64,000 nt of DNA from NCBI GenBank assembly GCA_030674155.1, contig CM060327.1:19207855-19271854 (forward strand), written 5' to 3'. Below, in pieces: positions 22,491 through 34,140 of this stretch. The notes below the pieces were generated by a model. The model was not told where the DNA came from and did no database searches. It saw nothing but the letters and a program-made list of their open reading frames with translations. Both the position numbers and the translations under genes were made by a program. Each line of letters opens with the position of its first letter. The stretch's first letter is position 1. The stretch comes from Stramonita haemastoma. Taxonomy: Eukaryota > Mollusca > Gastropoda > Neogastropoda > Muricidae.

Positions 22491-22760
22491 TCTAAATCCA
22501 CTCATGTTGAAATAAAAGTCTTACCGTCTAAATTCATTCTTGTTGAGGAAGATTCAACTTCTAAGCTTACCTATGTTGGAAACAATGCCTTAACTTACAA
22601 AATTCATTCTCGTTGAAGATCTTACTTTATAATTGTATTCATGTTAGAAAAGATCTTACCTTCTATATTATGTTGAAAAGATTTTGCGTCCTAAATCTTT
22701 TCAAGTTGAAAAAAAGGACTACATCCTGAATCAATTCATAAGGACATAGTCAAAATGAGG
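22490..22760 (+). repeat. ~34-bp minisatellite, right part
   Basis: The same unit as at 21640-21960 (TTACCGTCTAAATTCATTC, TTGTTGAGGAAGATT). About eight diverged units. Confidence 0.8.
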
Positions 22761-23910
22761 TGTATGATTATGCTCCTTTGTATGCAAAAGTGAAAAGTTC
22801 ACAGACGAATTAAATTATGACGACCATATTGGAAGGGTGGTATATCGCTTCCAAGCAAAATCCAAAAACCATTACAAAAATGCCTATGATCTGATAATGG
22901 CAGACTGATGAGTGACCATCAGATTCATAGTCCGGGAAGTGAAGGTAAGAAAACATGCGGCCAGTTTAATGAAAGCACGGTCGATTCATTGATGGACACA
23001 TTATTTGTGTTATCCGAAGATTTTAACCTACCATACAACTGAAAGTATAGTTTAATGTGTGAGATGCCTATCCCGCACTCAATTGTAGGTTAAATGAATC
23101 GTTTCCTAAAAATGCAGTAAAAGGTCAATCTTAAGTTACTTCTGATGAACTTTTTTTTTAGGTAAACCTGCTTTAACTGCATAGAGAATGAAGGGGGTAA
23201 TCCTATTCATCCACCCACTAATACCAGTATGTAGCTTGATATCGTAACCCTTCTACAAATCAAGAGTCGGTCCAGCAGGAATTCTTCCTCATTCTGAACA
23301 TTTTCTTTCATTTTGAAGTGAATTGCCCTCAAAAGACCGCCTATACCAACGCTATCGTAGTTCCTTGATGGTCGACCATTCGTTATCTCTCGGTGTTTCG
23401 CATGTCGTTGTCAGCTTAAGGGCTGCGCAAACGCCGTGGTAGAGGAAGGGCGTCATGGTGATTACATTTCTGTGGATCGGATAATTTGCTGTCGGCTCAC
23501 AGTAATTAGCTTCTTTAAACCCGATTTCGTCAAACAATGCAAGACAGCTGGAACAACGACAGTTGAACCACAGTAATCGATTTTCAAGAAACTGGCCTCT
23601 AGCTACGAGGATGGTCTCTAAATGGCAGGGTCTCCAGGCTTCTGACCCTTGAACAGAAGACAGTTTGCTTCATCAGAACACGTGATAATGTTTGTCCGTT
23701 AATTAAAACTGATCCCCAACTTTTGATCCAGAAATCTATCACCTCCACATACCAGAAACCAGGATGTCAAATCAGTAGAAGTACGTCAGTTTTCCCCACA
23801 CCATTAAAAAAAAAAAGACTGTTGTGACTGTATGGTGTTATGCTAGCTACGCCGCTTGCGTGTTATATCACATATGTGGTTACGTAAGACTATAGATTTT
23901 GTTTGTCAAC
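22760..23910. other. Unassigned; two overlapping minus-strand open stretches at 23213-23680
   Basis: One minus frame is open from about 23680 to 23350 and includes LFDEIGFKEANYCEPTANY, then PIHRNVITMTPFLYHGVCAA. A shifted frame continues to about 23213 (GIGGLLRAIHFKMKENVQNE, then EEFLLDRLLICRR). I do not recognise either. It may be a decayed gene or element with a frameshift, or chance. Confidence 0.3.
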
Positions 23911-23919
23911 TGCAGATGG

Positions 23920-24360
23920 AATCGGATGACTATCCTGTCTTGTGGTTAAAACACTGCGTTTTGGCGGCCCGAGTTCGAGCCACCACCAAGACACACCGTT
24001 CAAGAAGATTTTCCAATTGAAATTAACATTAGTACTTACTCCATTCCCCTGAAAGTCCTTCAGATGTGACTGTAAACTGAGGCCCCTTGTGCGAACAAAC
24101 GCAGAACATCTTGCACACACGTTTAAACAAGCTCTGCCTTTCGAAAGAGTAGACATTTGTGCGAGTAAAATGGAAAACCAAAAAACAAAAAGTCCATAAA
24201 CATATCTTAAAATTGCGTATGCACACTGGTATTGTGTTCAGATATCATCCCCGAATTCGGAATGGAGCTAACTTAATGGTAGGCAAAAACGGACGCATGT
24301 ACAAAAATCACACCATTGGAAAACCTCGGAGCTCTGGCCGTGGAACAGGGGAAAAACCCA
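23920..24360 (+). mobile_element. SINE family B, near full length with alternative tail
   Basis: tRNA-like head TCTTGTGGTTAAAACACTG with a B box GAGTTCGAGCC. Core TGTAAACTGAGGCCCCTTGT, then GCAGAACATCTTGCACACAC and CTTTCGAAAGAGTAGAC. The tail reads GTATTGTGTTCAGATATCAT, CGGACGCATGTACAAAAATC, GAGCTCTGGCCGTGGAAC. Confidence 0.85.
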
Positions 24361-24584
24361 ACAACAGCAACACTAAAACCCCGGAAAATACAGCCGTGCT
24401 TCAAACTTTGCTGATGCAGGTTATTTCCTTTATGGCAGTGCAATGGACTTTGCCCAGCCTTCTTGTGATGTGTGTATGTGCATATACATACCAGTCCACT
24501 ATGCATACCGACATGTAAACGTTCGATTGTGAGCGTGTATATAAGCGCTCGAGCGCCCTGAAGATTACATATAAATGTGAGCGC

Positions 24585-24585
24585 G

Positions 24586-24653
<68 letters not shown>

Positions 24654-24754
24654 ATACACTCACGGGCGTACGTGTGTGCATTGTATGCATGTATGTGTGT
24701 ATGCTTTTGTTTGAGTGTGAGTGAGTGAGTGAGTGAGTGAGTGTGTGTGTGTGT

Positions 24755-24825
<71 letters not shown>
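24585..24825. repeat. (TG)n, (GTGA)n, (GT)n cluster
   Basis: TG at 24589-24650, GTGA at 24715-24742, GT at 24741-24823. Confidence 0.97.
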
Positions 24826-24829
24826 ACTA

Positions 24830-25200
24830 AATTATGCTTCACGTAGTTCACACAAATATTTTTAGTTTCGAAAAACTCTTTTCTTCAACAAATTAGAAGA
24901 ATCTGCTCAGTATTGTAAAAATCAATAACACTGTCGGAAATAACTTGTAAAAATGTTAAATATTTGAAATATTATGTAAACAAAAATGTGTTCTATGGTA
25001 TTGTGTTGAAATGTCTTGTTAAATCATGCATGTATATTGTTAAGTATTTTTTTTTCATGATATGTAAAACCTTCCGGTATAGGCAGCCTTCAGTCTCATA
25101 AGACTATGGAAACTATCTCTAAAGGGATGAGGGGAGATGAAGAATTTGAATTTGAATACAGTTGACAAAATGATCGGATGATCAAACCAAAACATCCACA
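24830..25200. other. No gene seen
   Basis: AT-rich, no recognisable elements. Confidence 0.5.
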
Positions 25201-25204
25201 CGGT

Positions 25205-25290
25205 GTATGCATACACACACACATACACACGCGTGCGCGACACACACACAAGCATACAAACACAAGCTGTCACACACACAGACACATACA

Positions 25291-25330
<40 letters not shown>

Positions 25331-25405
25331 ACACAAGTATGCGCTCACACAGACAAGTACACATACACACACGCACACACACACACACAAGCATGTGCAC
25401 GCCTG
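25205..25405. repeat. Imperfect (CA)n
   Basis: CA-rich with many interruptions; regular at 25296-25330. Confidence 0.95.
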
Positions 25406-25689
25406 AACAGGCATGCACACACAAACTTCTCACCCCTTCTCCCATCCCTATCCCCAAACACACAAATACACAACTTGTTAAGAAAAAATGCAGAGCAGAA
25501 CTGGGGTGAGGACTGGGCATATTTTTTTTGTAAGGATGTATGCATAAAAAATACTCCCCCCCCCCCCCCCCCCCCTCTCGAAAAAAAAGAAAAATGAAAT
25601 AAAAAGACAAAAACGAAAACAAATACAAAAAGCCTCAGCTACTGGAGCAAAACGAAACTTTTTCTGTTTTTTGTTGTTGTTGTTTTTTT

Positions 25690-25895
25690 TTTTAAGCTGT
25701 GGAGATAGGATATTGTGTAGTAGTGGTGGAGAAGAGTTCCACACTAAGAGCCCACGAAAGCTAAAATTTGTTTTAAACAGATCTAAACGTGGATAAGCAG
25801 GATAGAATTTCTGGCTTGATTTATCTGGGAATCTTGTAAACCAGGTGCTGATCTGGACGAGTGCGTTTTGTGTTAATGTTTTAAACTTATTCCTT
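25690..25895 (-). mobile_element. LINE ORF2 C-terminus remnant (CR1/Jockey-like)
   Basis: The minus strand reads FYPAYPRLDLFKTNFSF, then RGLLVWNSSPPLLHNILS. This fits the R-(D/N)(L/M)(F/Y)K-S-SF-G---WN-LP pattern near the end of many non-LTR retrotransposon ORF2 proteins. The 5' side joins a microsatellite. Confidence 0.65.
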
Positions 25896-25896
25896 T

Positions 25897-25997
25897 TACT
25901 CTGTGTGTGTGCGTGCGTGCGTGCGTGCGTGCGCGCGCGCGCGTGTGTGTGTGTGTGTGTGTGTGTGACAGACAGACAGACAGACAGACAGACAGAT
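25897..25997. repeat. (GTGC)n, (GT)n, (GACA)n
   Basis: GTGC then GT to 25965, GACA to 25996. Confidence 0.97.
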
Positions 25998-25999
25998 AG

Positions 26000-26790
26000 A
26001 TAATGAGGGTGGTGATCTGTATTGGCTAGGATAACATACAACAGAAACACAGACGGTGGCAGACAATGCGTTGGTGAAGATGATGAAGATGGTTTGCAAG
26101 GGTAACACACAAGTATTCTGTTTTTCTCTTTCAGCTCTTGTCTAGAATACACAACAATAATGACAGAACAGAACAGAACAGAACGAACAACATTTTATTT
26201 TCAGAGGGTTAACAACAAAACCTTTTTCTCATCCAGCCCTCTGAGAGACAAAGATACAGACAGACATACGAAAGAACAGAAGACAAGAGATCTACAGAGA
26301 AGACAGACACGGGCAGAAAATGACACAAAACAGATATATAGGCAGAAAAGACAGACGGACACAGACAGAAAAGACCGGCTAAAGACTGAACGACAGGAAT
26401 TTTTACTGGCACACGACCATAATGAAGCGTATGGGGAAGCACGTTAAAGGGCAGGGGCGGGTGTTGATTATTTCACGGTAATAACCAGACTCCTTCCCGA
26501 CTGTGTTTTGAAATGAGCTGGTAATTCTATTTCTCCATCGTTCCCTCCCACTCCTCCTCCTCCCTATCTTCCTACCTTTGTTGTTGCTTTTGTTAATGAT
26601 CTCCGTGGTCTGGTTGTAGTTCCAGTCTCATCATCGACGTCATCGTTGTCGTCATCATCATTATTATCATCATCATCATCTTTATCGTCGTTCTTTTCAA
26701 GTTGTCATTGTCGTCGTTAATGATGAATAGTTATCATCTGATTAAAATTTTCATCGACAGTGTCGTCATAACTATGATTTTACCTTTGTA
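26000..26790. other. No gene seen
   Basis: Contains degenerate GACA-like text at 26240-26400 and ATC-rich text at 26630-26770. Confidence 0.5.
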
Positions 26791-26796
26791 AAACAT

Positions 26797-26905
26797 ATCC
26801 CCGAAGTCGGAATGTGGCTATCGTAATGGTAAGTAAAACCGGTTGCATTCGCAAAATATCACCATCGGTGAGCCTAGGAACTCTTTCCAAAGAACGAAAA
26901 AAAAC
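26797..26905 (+). mobile_element. SINE family B, alternative tail
   Basis: Reads CCCGAAGTCGGAATGTGGCT, GTAATGGTAAGTAAAACCGG, CACCATCGGTGAGCCTAGG. Confidence 0.7.
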
Positions 26906-27149
26906 AACAAAAACCCCCTCAACACCATGACAGCCAGACAAAGGTTTTATGGAAACTCTGCTCTACCTCAGATGATACAAAGCCCATTTTCTTAAGTCTA
27001 TATCCCACACATGGATACTGAATCTGTGACGTGTCTTGCTTGAATAGCTGACAAAACAGACTGTTCCAGACAAATCCCGTTGTGTTAAATTTGTTCTTTG
27101 TGGTGCATGCCAAACAGGTTGTAACAGCTTAATGGCTGTAAACTTTTAT

Positions 27150-27229
27150 TGCTCTGTCTGTCTCTCTCTATGTCTCTCTTATGTCTGTCTCTCTCTATCT
27201 CTCTGTCTGTCTGTCTGTCTGTCTGTCTC

Positions 27230-27322
<93 letters not shown>
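27150..27322. repeat. (TGTC)n and (TC)n
   Basis: TGTC at 27204-27228, then TC to 27320. Confidence 0.97.
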
Positions 27323-27324
<2 letters not shown>

Positions 27325-27599
27325 CCCTCCCCCTTCATTTTTCTTCCTCCTACTCTCTGTGTATGTCTCAGGCACGCTTTGAAAATTCAGGTAGGAACTG
27401 TGATATGAAGCAAAATATGCGCATGTGTGTACGTGCATTATGCTCGCATTTTATAGGCTTTCATGCATGAGCACATGCGAGCATGTAAGTGTATTGTACA
27501 AAGATGCAGTGAGAAGATCTTTGATCCTTGTAAAACGCCAAAGTCTTCATCTCATCTTCATGTACCTCTGTCTATGTGTCTATCCACTGGTACAGGATG

Positions 27600-28625
27600 A
27601 GGAATGAAAGGAGGCTTAAGCCAGGAGATCTTGGGCCTCATCAGGCAGCTTGGCCCTTATTTTTTTTGTCTGCCTGTGTGTCAGGGTGTGTGAGTGTGTT
27701 GTATGATGGAGTGAACAGTGTGTAAGTGTACTGTATAATGGAGTGAACAGTGTGTAAGTGTGCTGTATGATGGAGTGAACAGTGTGTCAGGGTGTGTGGA
27801 TGTGCTGTATGATGGAGTGAACAGTGTGTGAGTGTACTGTATGAGGGAGTGAACAGTGTGTAAGTGTGCTGTATGATGGAGTGAACAGAGTGTGTGAGTG
27901 TGCTGTATGATGGAGTGAACAGAGTGTAAGTGTGCTGTATGATGAAGTGAACAGAGTGTAAGTGTGCTGTATGATGGAGTGAACAGTGTGTCAGAGTGTA
28001 AGTGTGCTGTATGATGGAGTGAACAGTGTGTCAGAGTGTAAGTGTGCTGTATGATGGAGTGAACAGTGTGTCAGAGTGTAAGTGTGCTGTATGATGGAGT
28101 GAACAGTGTGTCAGAATGTAAGTGTGCTGTGGATAGGTGTGATGTGAGTGAACAGTGTGTGAGTGTGCTGTATAATGGGGTGAACAGTGTGTGAGTGTGC
28201 TGTATAATGGGGTGAACAGTGTGTGAGTGTGCTGTATGATGGAGTGAACAAGGTGTGTGATAGTGTAAGTGTGCTGTATGGAGTGAACAGTGTGTCAGAG
28301 TGCTGTATGATGGAGTGAACAATGTGTCAGAGTCTGTGAGTGAATGTGCTGTTTGATGGATCGTACAGCAAACAGTGTATCAGAGTGTGAGTGTGCTGTA
28401 TTATAGAGTGAACAGGGTGTCAGGGTGTGCGAGTGTGCTGTATGATGGAGTGAACAGTGTGTCAGAGTGTGTAAGTGTGCTGTATGATGGAGTGAACAGC
28501 TTCCCCCAGTGGCTCAGCCCTCAGACCGGCTGTTGGTAATGGAGGGGCGGGGTCGCAGGTTGTCCACTCTCCTTCCCAAGATCGATGCACCCGTCTACCT
28601 CCTCTTTCTCTCTATCGTTTTCTAC
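27600..28625 (+). repeat. ~40-bp minisatellite array with flanks, copy 1
   Basis: The unit is GTGTGTCAGAGTGTAAGTGT followed by GCTGTATGATGGAGTGAACA, with 30-bp and 40-bp variants, from about 27670 to 28500. Right flank: CCCAGTGGCTCAGCC, GTCCACTCTCCTTCCCAAG. The left flank (CTTAAGCC-G-GATCTT-GCCT) and the right flank recur around the array at 30240-30995. Confidence 0.9.
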
Positions 28626-28648
28626 TCAGCCCTCTTCGCAAGTTTCGT

Positions 28649-28649
<1 letters not shown>

Positions 28650-28726
<77 letters not shown>

Positions 28727-28727
28727 C
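28650..28727. repeat. (GT)n microsatellite
   Basis: Uninterrupted GT. Confidence 0.97.
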
Positions 28728-28901
28728 ATCTACGTTTCTTTCTTCCACACATTCAGACCATTTATCACTTTCTCAGTGTATTTTGTGAGCCTTACATGAA
28801 ACCATTAAAACTGGTAAAAAGAGAAGAAAAAAAACACTTACCAGAGCTAGGAATCATATTTGAAAAGATTTGGAAAAAAAGTATGTGTGTGCATGCACGC
28901 A

Positions 28902-28902
28902 G

Positions 28903-28959
<57 letters not shown>

Positions 28960-28992
28960 CGCGCGTGCGTGCGTGCGTGTGTGTGAGAGAGA
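28902..28992. repeat. (GT)n, (GC)n, (GA)n
   Basis: GT to 28950, alternating GC, then GT and GA. Confidence 0.95.
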
Positions 28993-28999
28993 GAAATAT

Positions 29000-29220
29000 T
29001 TTATTTTTTATTTATAATTTTATATCGATGATAATGGAATAAGAACTCATGCTTTTTTACTTCCACTCCCCTTGTGTATGCAGCTTTGTAAATCTTGTTA
29101 TCTGTTCCCATTGGCACACAGTGGCCTACTCTTACGGAAAGCGGAACAGGATTTTACATGTGCACAATATGCTCTAAGTGCGTTCACATCCGGGCCTCGG
29201 TTTATAGTCTCATCCGAAGC
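29000..29220 (-). mobile_element. SINE family B, 3' two-thirds
   Basis: The reverse complement has ACTATAAACCGAGGCCCGGA, CCTGTTCCGCTTTCCGTAAG, CCAATGGGAACAGATAAC and GCATGAGTTCTTATTCC. Confidence 0.8.
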
Positions 29221-29242
29221 ATGTGTGTGTGTGTGTGTGTAT

Positions 29243-29281
29243 CTTCAGTTTAACGTCTATTCACATTTCGTGATTTTAGAC
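29243..29281 (+). repeat. 39-bp hairpin module, copy 2
   Basis: Begins CTTCAGTTTAACGTCTATTC and ends CGTGATTTTAGAC. GTCTA pairs with TAGAC and TCAC with GTGA. It is preceded directly by (GT)n. Confidence 0.7.
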
Positions 29282-29401
29282 AAACAAACAAGCAAACAAA
29301 CAAACAAAAAACAAAAGAAAACAAAACAAAAACCTGAAAAAGTTAACAATAAACTGAAAAATGTCATTTAAAAATGCTGAAATAAGAAACTAATCCTAAC
29401 A

Positions 29402-29850
29402 CTACAAAAACTGGATTATTGGACTTCTTTTCAACGTTAACACAATGTCCAACAGCAAAGAAGGTTCAGACAAAATCTGATCCAGTGACAAACTAGGTAC
29501 AGCAGGTAAAAATGTTTTTAAATGATCACAATTAAAAATGACATGACTATTTGTAATCTTCTCACCACAAATACAGTTTACATCTTTCACGTATTTTGTC
29601 CTGAATGCGTTTAGTTTAAATCTATAAATGAGGGATGACACATTTCTTCGATTATACCAACCAGAAACTTTGTTACATACTAAAGCATTTTGAAAATCTA
29701 TCACATTGCTTGTGCGGCTATTATACGGACAATAGCCAGACTCATTTATCTTCTTTCTGAAATGCTTCCAGCAAGCGTTTTGTAGCAAGTTATATCCCTC
29801 ATGCAGAGATAAGGCAACATTTATTTCACAAGAATTATTTTTACACCTGG
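29402..29850 (-). mobile_element. LINE ORF2 C-terminus, open for about 150 codons
   Basis: The minus strand reads SGYCPYNSRTSNVIDFQNAL, later LIYRFKLNAFRTKYVKD, then CICGEKITNSHVIFNC, ending at a stop (29402-29404). The C-x-C-x(8)-H-x(4)-C pattern followed by Leu-rich text is typical of the end of Jockey/I/Nimb-like ORF2 proteins. It is the least damaged LINE piece here. Its 5' end runs into a (TG)n tract, so the rest is missing. Confidence 0.75.
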
Positions 29851-29851
<1 letters not shown>

Positions 29852-29888
<37 letters not shown>

Positions 29889-29935
29889 GTGTGTGTGTGG
29901 TGTGTGTGTGTTGTGTGTGGTGAGTGATGTAGTGT
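29852..29935. repeat. (GT)n microsatellite
   Basis: Imperfect GT. Confidence 0.95.
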
Positions 29936-30099
29936 TTGTGAGTGTGTGTGCGCATGGTGTGTGTTCGCGCGCGCATAGCACACATACATGTAACTGTGAG
30001 TGCATACAGGAGTTGGGCACACGCACATTAATAAATTTGTGCATACATACCATATTCTATGTTCCACTACATTGAATAAAGATTTAAGTTAAAAAAAAA

Positions 30100-31085
30100 T
30101 CTTCGTCTTCAGAGTATGGCCATTATCCTTCACCTACACCTACGTATATCTGTTTGTCTATATGCCAAGGCAGGAAGGACAGATGAAGGAATAATTGAAG
30201 ACTAAATTAAGCCGCAATCTTAGCCTATCAAGCAGCATGCCTGTGTTCAGGGTGTATGAGTGTGTGTATGAGGAGTGAACGTGTGTCAGAGTGGTGAGTG
30301 TGCGTATGATGAGTGAACAGTGTGTCAGGTGTGCTGTTGATGGTGAACAGTGTCAGAGTGTGTGGGTGTGCTGTATGATGGTGACAGTGTTCAGGGTGTG
30401 CTGTATGTGGTGACGTGTCAGAGTGTGTGAGGTTGCTGTATGATGGCTGTATGAGTGAACAGTGAAAGTGGTGTCATGAGGTGTGTGAGTGTGCTGTATG
30501 ATGGAGTGAACAGTGTGTCAGAGTGTAGTGTGGCTGTATGATGGAGTGAACAGTGTGTCAGAGTGTAAGTGTGCTGTATGATGGAGTGAACAGTGTGTCA
30601 GAGTGAGTGTGCTGTATGATGGAGTGAACAGTGTGTCAGAGTGTGTGGTGTGCTGTATGATGGAGTGAACAGTGTGTCAGAGGTGTAAGTGTGCTGTATG
30701 ATGGAGTGAACAGTGTGTCAGGGTGTGAGTGTGCTGTATGATGGAGTGAACAGTGTGTCAGAGTGTAAGTGTGCTGTATGATGGAGTGAACAGGGTGTCA
30801 GGTGTCGAAGTGTGCTGTATGATGGAGTGAACAGTGTGTCAGAGTGTAAGTGTGCTGTATGATGGAGTGAACAGTGTGTCAGGTGTGAGTGTGCTGTATG
30901 ATGGAGTGAACAGGTGTCAGGTGTGAGTGTGCTGTATGATGGGTGAACAGTGTGTCAGAGTGTGTAAGTGTGCTGTATGATGGAGTGAACAGTCCCAGTG
31001 GTCAGCTCGCGGCTGTGGGTAATGAGGGGCGGTCACAGGTGTGTCCACTCTCCTTCCAAGATCGATGCATCCTGTCCTTCCTGTC
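30100..31085 (+). repeat. ~40-bp minisatellite array with flanks, copy 2
   Basis: The same unit and right flank as copy 1 (CCCAGTGG-TCAGC, GTCCACTCTCCTTCCAAGAT). At 30240-30480, and in the right flank, it differs from copy 1 mainly by single-base deletions. Confidence 0.88.
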
Positions 31086-31104
31086 TCCCTCCCTGTCTGT
31101 CTCT

Positions 31105-31121
31105 GTTCTCATCTCTCTCTC

Positions 31122-31181
<60 letters not shown>

Positions 31182-31286
31182 CTCTCCTCTCTCCCTCTCC
31201 CCTCTCCTCTCTTCTCTCTCTCTGTCAGTCAGTCGTCATATATGTATGCTTATATATACATATCTATATGCTTATATCTATATCTA

Positions 31287-31351
<65 letters not shown>

Positions 31352-31378
31352 GTGTGTGAGCGTGTGTGTGTGCGTGTG

Positions 31379-31423
<45 letters not shown>

Positions 31424-31430
31424 CGTGCGT
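31105..31430. repeat. (TC)n, (ATCT)n, (TA)n, (GT)n
   Basis: TC to 31230, ATCT at 31275-31318, TA to 31350, GT at 31378-31420. Confidence 0.97.
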
Positions 31431-31527
31431 GACCCTCTCCATGTACTGTATGTGTGTAATTCTCTTTGCTGTCTAGTCTATCATTGTCTTGCCTTTGTTT
31501 TCTGTCCCTCCCTCGTTCCCCCCCCCC

Positions 31528-31650
<123 letters not shown>

Positions 31651-31784
31651 CCACAACTGTCTTTTTCTTCCTGTCTGGTCTGTTTCTGTGTCATGGCAAA
31701 TCCATTATTTTAGATTACTTATTTCGTGTCCTATTTTACTATTTTTTGAAAATTGCTAGAACTTTTCTTCCTGACTGACACTGT

Positions 31785-31828
31785 GTGTGTGTGTGTGTGC
31801 GTACGCGCGCGCGCGCGCGCGCGCGCCT
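31785..31828. repeat. (GT)n joined to (CG)n
   Basis: GT then alternating CG at 31804-31827. Confidence 0.95.
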
Positions 31829-32039
31829 GCACGGGCGTCTCTTGGGCTCTCTGTCTGCCTGCTTGTCTGTCCGTCTTAACTGCCCACGTACGTCCCACCC
31901 TCCCCCGTGGAAGCAGTGTCTTGGAAGCTTTGTCTTAGTGACACACTTTTTTTTCTTTCTTTACGTTTTCCTCAAACAGGCGATCGATGCCAGCTTTGAT
32001 AACAGACTTCACCCCTTCTTCTCTCTTCTTCTCTGTCTT

Positions 32040-32041
32040 TA

Positions 32042-32114
<73 letters not shown>

Positions 32115-32118
32115 CTCT

Positions 32119-32190
<72 letters not shown>
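32040..32190. repeat. (CA)n then (TC)n
   Basis: CA at 32050-32110, TC at 32113-32189. C-runs follow at 32268-32297. Confidence 0.97.
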
Positions 32191-32192
<2 letters not shown>

Positions 32193-32416
32193 GAGATGGA
32201 TCGATCAAGGGTGGTTGGTGTTGGACAGTTTCCTCACACCCCCACCTTGTGTGCCCCGCTCTCTTACCCCCCCCCCCCCCATCCCCCCCCCCCCCCCACA
32301 CACACACACACCTTCCTCTCCCACTCCACGTTCCTCCCCCGCCGCCCGTTTTTACCCGCCAGTCCTTTCTTTTCCTATTGCCTTTAACCGAACACTCGGC
32401 CAGCTTCAACAAGTAG

Positions 32417-32419
32417 TTG

Positions 32420-32451
<32 letters not shown>

Positions 32452-32640
32452 GAGAAGAGATGAGAGAGAGAGAGAGAGAGAGGAGAGAGAAGAAGAGACA
32501 GAGAGAGAGTATATGGATCAACGAGAGAGAGAGAGACCAGAAGAGACAGAGAGAGAGATCAAACGAGAGAGACAGAGACAGACAGAGCGAGAGAGAGACA
32601 GAGAGTGAGAGAGAAAGAAAGAAAAGAGAGAGATGGGTCA
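32417..32640. repeat. Imperfect (GA)n
   Basis: GA-rich with AC and AT interruptions. Confidence 0.95.
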
Positions 32641-32649
32641 ACAAGAGAG

Positions 32650-33150
32650 TGTGAGGGTGGGTGGGTGGAAGGAGGGGAGCAATTTTCTGATTCTAGGTCA
32701 GTATGAGAGGTCAGTAGGGGAAAGCAGTCTTGGAAAAACCGCCAAAAAAAAAGAGAAGAAAACAAAGATGAAATTTAGAAAGTGTCACATCTGGATAGAT
32801 TAGACTTCCGCGTTTTATGTTTTTAGAGCTTTACATTATGCTTTGCTGTTATTTTCTTTACGTCAGAGTATCATAATGAGGGGAAAAGTCTTGAACAAAA
32901 AGTGACAATGATTGTTTCAGTACCATATAGAATTATGGTATCTGTAAGAATGTTTCATGAAGGACGAACGAAAGAAATACCAACACCAGTTAAACGACAC
33001 GATTAGAACAGAACTAACAGTGTCTACATAAATTCCACATAGGTAACCTGTTTGTTGGAAAACCGTAAACATAGCTACATCTAGTTAATGACCTCGGTAT
33101 TTACATAGGGTGTTAAAGAAACACAAGGGACAACACTTCCAGATAGAAAA
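32650..33150. other. No gene seen
   Basis: AT-rich, grading into the following minisatellite. Confidence 0.5.
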
Positions 33151-34140
33151 CCTTAGAAATAGTATCTGTTGGAGACCCATTAAAAGCAACAGCACACTTT
33201 GAAGGACTATGGTAAAAAAAAAAATAATAATAATAATGATAATAATATCTGTTGAAGGACCACAGGAATCTGTCAAAGAATGACAAAATCCTGTACCTTT
33301 ATTGAAAAAAAAACCAACTTGAGTTCGTTTACTGGAGGATCTAGACTTTTAGGTCAGTTGAAATAATATCATAGAAATAGCTTCGTTTTTTAAAGAATAA
33401 ACTATGCAAGTTCGTTTGAAGTACCACAGGTAAACAAGTCTATAGAAAAACAACAAAAGAATGCTTGCTGAAGAAAAACGGATATAACAACGCTATCAGA
33501 AGACCACAGATTGAATAGCAGCCACCAAAGAGCCCCCAAAACAACGTCTTTTGGAAGACCACACAAATCGCGTCTTTTGAAGGACCATAGAAATAACGTC
33601 TTTTGAAGGACCATAGAAACAACTTCTATTGAAGAACCATAGAAATAACGTCTATTGAAGGACCATAGAAATAACGTCTATCGAAGGACCATAGGATCAA
33701 CGTCTATTGGAAGACAACAGAAATAACGTCTGTTGATTGACCACAGAAACGTTTATTGGAAGACAACAGAAATAACGTCTATTGAATGACCACAGAAACG
33801 TTTAATGGAAGACAACAGAAATAACGTCTATTGGAAAACAACAGAAATAATGTCTATTGGAGGACAACGGAAATAAGGTCTATTGGAAGACAACAGAAAT
33901 AACGTTTATTGGAAAACGACAGAATTAACAGTCTATTGAAGGACCATAGAAACGACGTCTATTGAAGGACCTCAGAAATCGCGTCTGTTCAAGGACCACA
34001 GAACTCATGTCGAGTAAAGGAACATAGAAATAAGGTCTATTAAAGGAACATAGAAAAAAACGTCTGTTCAAGGACCACAGAAATAACGGCTATTGGAAGA
34101 CCACAGAAATAACGTCTGTTAAAGAACCACAGAGAGAAAC
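33150..34140 (+). repeat. ~26-bp minisatellite array
   Basis: The unit is approximately AGAAATAACGTCTATTGAAG followed by GACCAC, clearest at 33540-34135. Two subtypes alternate (GAAGGACCATAG and GGAAGACAACAG). Units before 33540 are more diverged. Confidence 0.85.
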
